A stretch of 64,000 bases of DNA. It comes from Methanolobus vulcani (GTDB taxonomy: Archaea; Halobacteriota; Methanosarcinia; Methanosarcinales; Methanosarcinaceae). The stretch lies in assembly GCF_900100715.1 (NCBI RefSeq), contig NZ_FNCA01000003.1, positions 1 through 64,000 of the forward strand. The letters are read 5' to 3'. The notes beneath the pieces were generated by a model. It was not told the DNA's origin, did no database searches, and was given only the letters and a program-made list of their open reading frames with translations. How positions within the stretch are numbered: position 1 is the first letter of the stretch; every line of letters begins with the position of its first letter. A program made the translations under genes and the position numbers. This document shows positions 62,512-64,000 of the stretch, one piece after another.

Positions 62512-63174
62512 GGCTATGCCTCATTTTAATATGCTGAGAACTTAAAACAAGTGCGATCATCGCAACCTATATTAATTAATTGTTACAATGGTAACATGTG
62601 AAATTGGCTTGTTTTAAGCTATCTTTACAGCAGGCACTGTGAATGCCTGTAATCCATTGTATGTAGCTTTTACAGAGCTGCATACTTATTATTTTCCTAC
62701 TTATTAATCATCTCGCAATTCTATGTTTGTGCCATCCTGTATTTATTTTTGTTGTCACTGTTGATACGAATATCTACCATATTAATATCAACTAAAAGAG
62801 ATAAAGTGGTGCAAACATTAATTACTTTTCCTGAATATTGGGTAATAAACCACCCAGTAGAGGAAATAAATAACAAGGGGCACTTATATCTCAACAATTA
62901 AAGAAATGTGTGGTCATCTACTTCTAGCAGTTTCTGCCTTGGAAGCTATTCTGTTACATGGAAGCTTCCCGAACCACCCATAAAAGAAAAACTTCCAACA
63001 ACCGCTATTAAATCTCTTTTTTGTTTATATGCAATCTCGGATTTTGTTGAATCGGTAGAAGGTGTGGAAATTAATTTCCTATTATGCTGACTAATAGGAA
63101 GTTCGGATTCTAAAAAACGCTCCAAAAAACAGAAAACAAAGAATGGTTAAAAAAACCACCCTCAAAAATCAATC
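62512..63174. other. Long gene-poor region
   Basis: About 660 AT-rich bases. Visible structure is limited to an inverted repeat TGTTAC-AATG-GTAACA (62581-62596) and a hairpin CAGGCA / TGCCTG (62631-62649). Open frames around 62900-63110 on either strand have no convincing start or composition. It may be decayed mobile DNA, but I find no recognisable remnant. Confidence 0.4.
63120..63158 (-). terminator. Terminator after the 63175 gene
   Basis: TGGTT-AAAAA-AACCA (63144-63158) followed on the minus strand by TTCTTTGTTTTCTGTTTTTT. Confidence 0.5.
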
Positions 63175-63633
63175 TTAAAATCCAAACAATGACGTTACGT
63201 CCATTACTACACTGGCAACGGTATATTTCACAGTACTTGTAATACCCACAGGTTCCACAACTATCTCACCGTTGTCTTTTGCTGCGATGAACTCTGTCAA
63301 CGGATCAGATGACCTGAGAACTGACCTTACAGTGAATGCATTGGCACCGACAACCATGGTCGCACCAAAATCCTCATCTCCATCTACTTCTTCAAATGTT
63401 GTGATTTTGGCACCCTCTGTAATGGCTTTTATGTAGACCTTATCTCCGTCATCATCGACTATTACAAGTTTAATGGTCTCATCACCCAGAAGAGTTACAA
63501 GATAAGATGGGACAGCAGCCACATTCGCATTATATTCGGCTACATCAGCCTTAAGATCAGTAACGATGTCAGCACTGGCAACCGGCATCATCATTGACAT
63601 CAGCAGCATTAAAATAACTATTATTTTTTTCAT
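63175..63633 (-). CDS. Secreted protein of unknown function
   Basis: 152 residues. The signal peptide KKIIVILMLLMSMMMPVASA is clear, with cleavage likely after ASA. The mature part is acidic (DDDGDKVY, EEVDGDEDFG) and resembles a small alpha/beta or SCP2/heme-free sensor-like fold: a helix (DLKADVAEYNANVAAVPSYL) followed by strands and a late helix (PLTEFIAAKDNGEI). No anchor or cysteine remains. It may be a periplasmic-like or surface-associated protein. Function unknown; no obvious operon partner. Confidence 0.65.
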   Translation of the reverse strand: MKKIIVILMLLMSMMMPVASADIVTDLKADVAEYNANVAAVPSYLVTLLGDETIKLVIVDDDGDKVYIKAITEGAKITTFEEVDGDEDFGATMVVGANAFTVRSVLRSSDPLTEFIAAKDNGEIVVEPVGITSTVKYTVASVVMDVTSLFGF

Positions 63634-63888
63634 CCGCTTACTCCATTCCTATTTATTGTTTACAACACATACCTGAAAACTTCATATCAGGAAATATGCA
63701 AATTCTATATTTATTATTTATACACACATACGTAATAAATCTAGCCATACTTTTTTACAGTATAATTAAAAATAAGTCAACTGTTATAAACAAAAATAGA
63801 CAAATTGAACACTTCATTATTCTATAAAACAGAAACAACATCCTGTGAAAAATAGTTATCAGAGACTATGACAATTAGGAAGGAATGT

Positions 63889-64000
63889 TCAGCTAAACCA
63901 TCCTTTGGTTCTCAGGCATATCCTCACAAGCATCAGCATAACAGGAACTTCGATAAGAACACTTACAACAGTTGCCAGCGCTGTACCGGAAGACAGACCA
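63889..64000 (-). CDS. ACR3-type arsenite efflux transporter, C-terminal end
   Basis: Partial; the frame runs from the window edge to a TGA at 63889-63891. The visible residues [20 protein letters not shown] then [15 protein letters not shown] match the final span and ending of ACR3 (ArsB-type) arsenite exporters, which typically end ATVVGVLVEVPVML...RGW. The substrate and integrity cannot be judged from 36 residues. Confidence 0.7.
   Translation of the reverse strand, partial: GLSSGTALATVVSVLIEVPVMLMLVRICLRTKGWFS

Noticed and set aside
62908-63110. Short frames on both strands around 63.0 kb
   Set aside because: No ribosome binding site, no recognisable similarity, and both overlap the same AT-rich spacer.

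Overview
The window looks like chromosome of a methanogenic archaeon of the Methanosarcinaceae (inference; probably a Methanolobus- or Methanococcoides-like genus). The evidence is a complete archaeal S10/spc/alpha ribosomal protein block, an Rpo3 subunit with two 4Fe-4S motifs, secreted proteins ending in PEF-CTERM sorting signals, tandem ADP-dependent sugar kinases, archaeal CCA-adding enzyme and CarS, indolepyruvate:ferredoxin oxidoreductase, and haem-lyase (CcmF) genes expected in cytochrome-containing methanogens. Archaeal TATA boxes, strong Shine-Dalgarno sites and frequent GTG/TTG starts recur throughout.

Layout. 1-2.45 kb is AT-rich accessory DNA: the end of an IS1-type transposase, a secreted protein, a 33-residue membrane peptide, an IS5-type transposase pseudogene and tRNA-Leu(CAG). 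2.6-11.7 kb carries a PEF-CTERM protein, argF-purD, pyrE, carS, a split ccmF, a methyltransferase and xseAB. 11.9-16.5 kb encodes a secretion/pilus-type ATPase and its membrane platform. 16.6-20.1 kb holds a flavin reductase, a ferredoxin, a radical SAM protein, a DUF2551 protein, a cis-prenyltransferase and a 51-residue unknown.

20.2-40.5 kb is nearly all minus strand: two identical tRNA-Leu(GAG) genes, rpoD-rps11-rps4-rps13, an intruding plus-strand PEF-CTERM gene, tRNA-Ser, then truB-cmk-DUF106-adk-secY and the run from rpl15 back to rpl3. A hairpin at the rpl15 stop and a likely promoter before secY suggest separate transcription units. Leaders of rps13, of rpl3 and of the intruding PEF-CTERM gene contain hairpins or a small reading frame that could be regulatory.

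40.9-47 kb carries galU, an unrecognised four-gene minus-strand operon (41.9-44.3 kb) and iorAB. The operon encodes two paralogous proteins resembling DUF2589, a coiled-coil protein with two PASTA repeats and no export signal, and a small protein resembling a protease propeptide/inhibitor. It is the best candidate here for an undescribed system.

47.2-50.6 kb is an accessory patch: an RMD1/DUF155-type membrane protein, a Fic enzyme preceded by repeated palindromes, a degraded second copy of the DUF155 gene, and an AT-rich orphan. 50.7-61.4 kb returns to metabolism: proA-proB, cca, an OGG-type glycosylase, two ADP-dependent kinases, argC-argJ and a CBS protein. 61.6-64 kb has a MazEF-type toxin-antitoxin pair, a 31-residue ORF, a secreted protein, and the end of an ACR3-type arsenite transporter.
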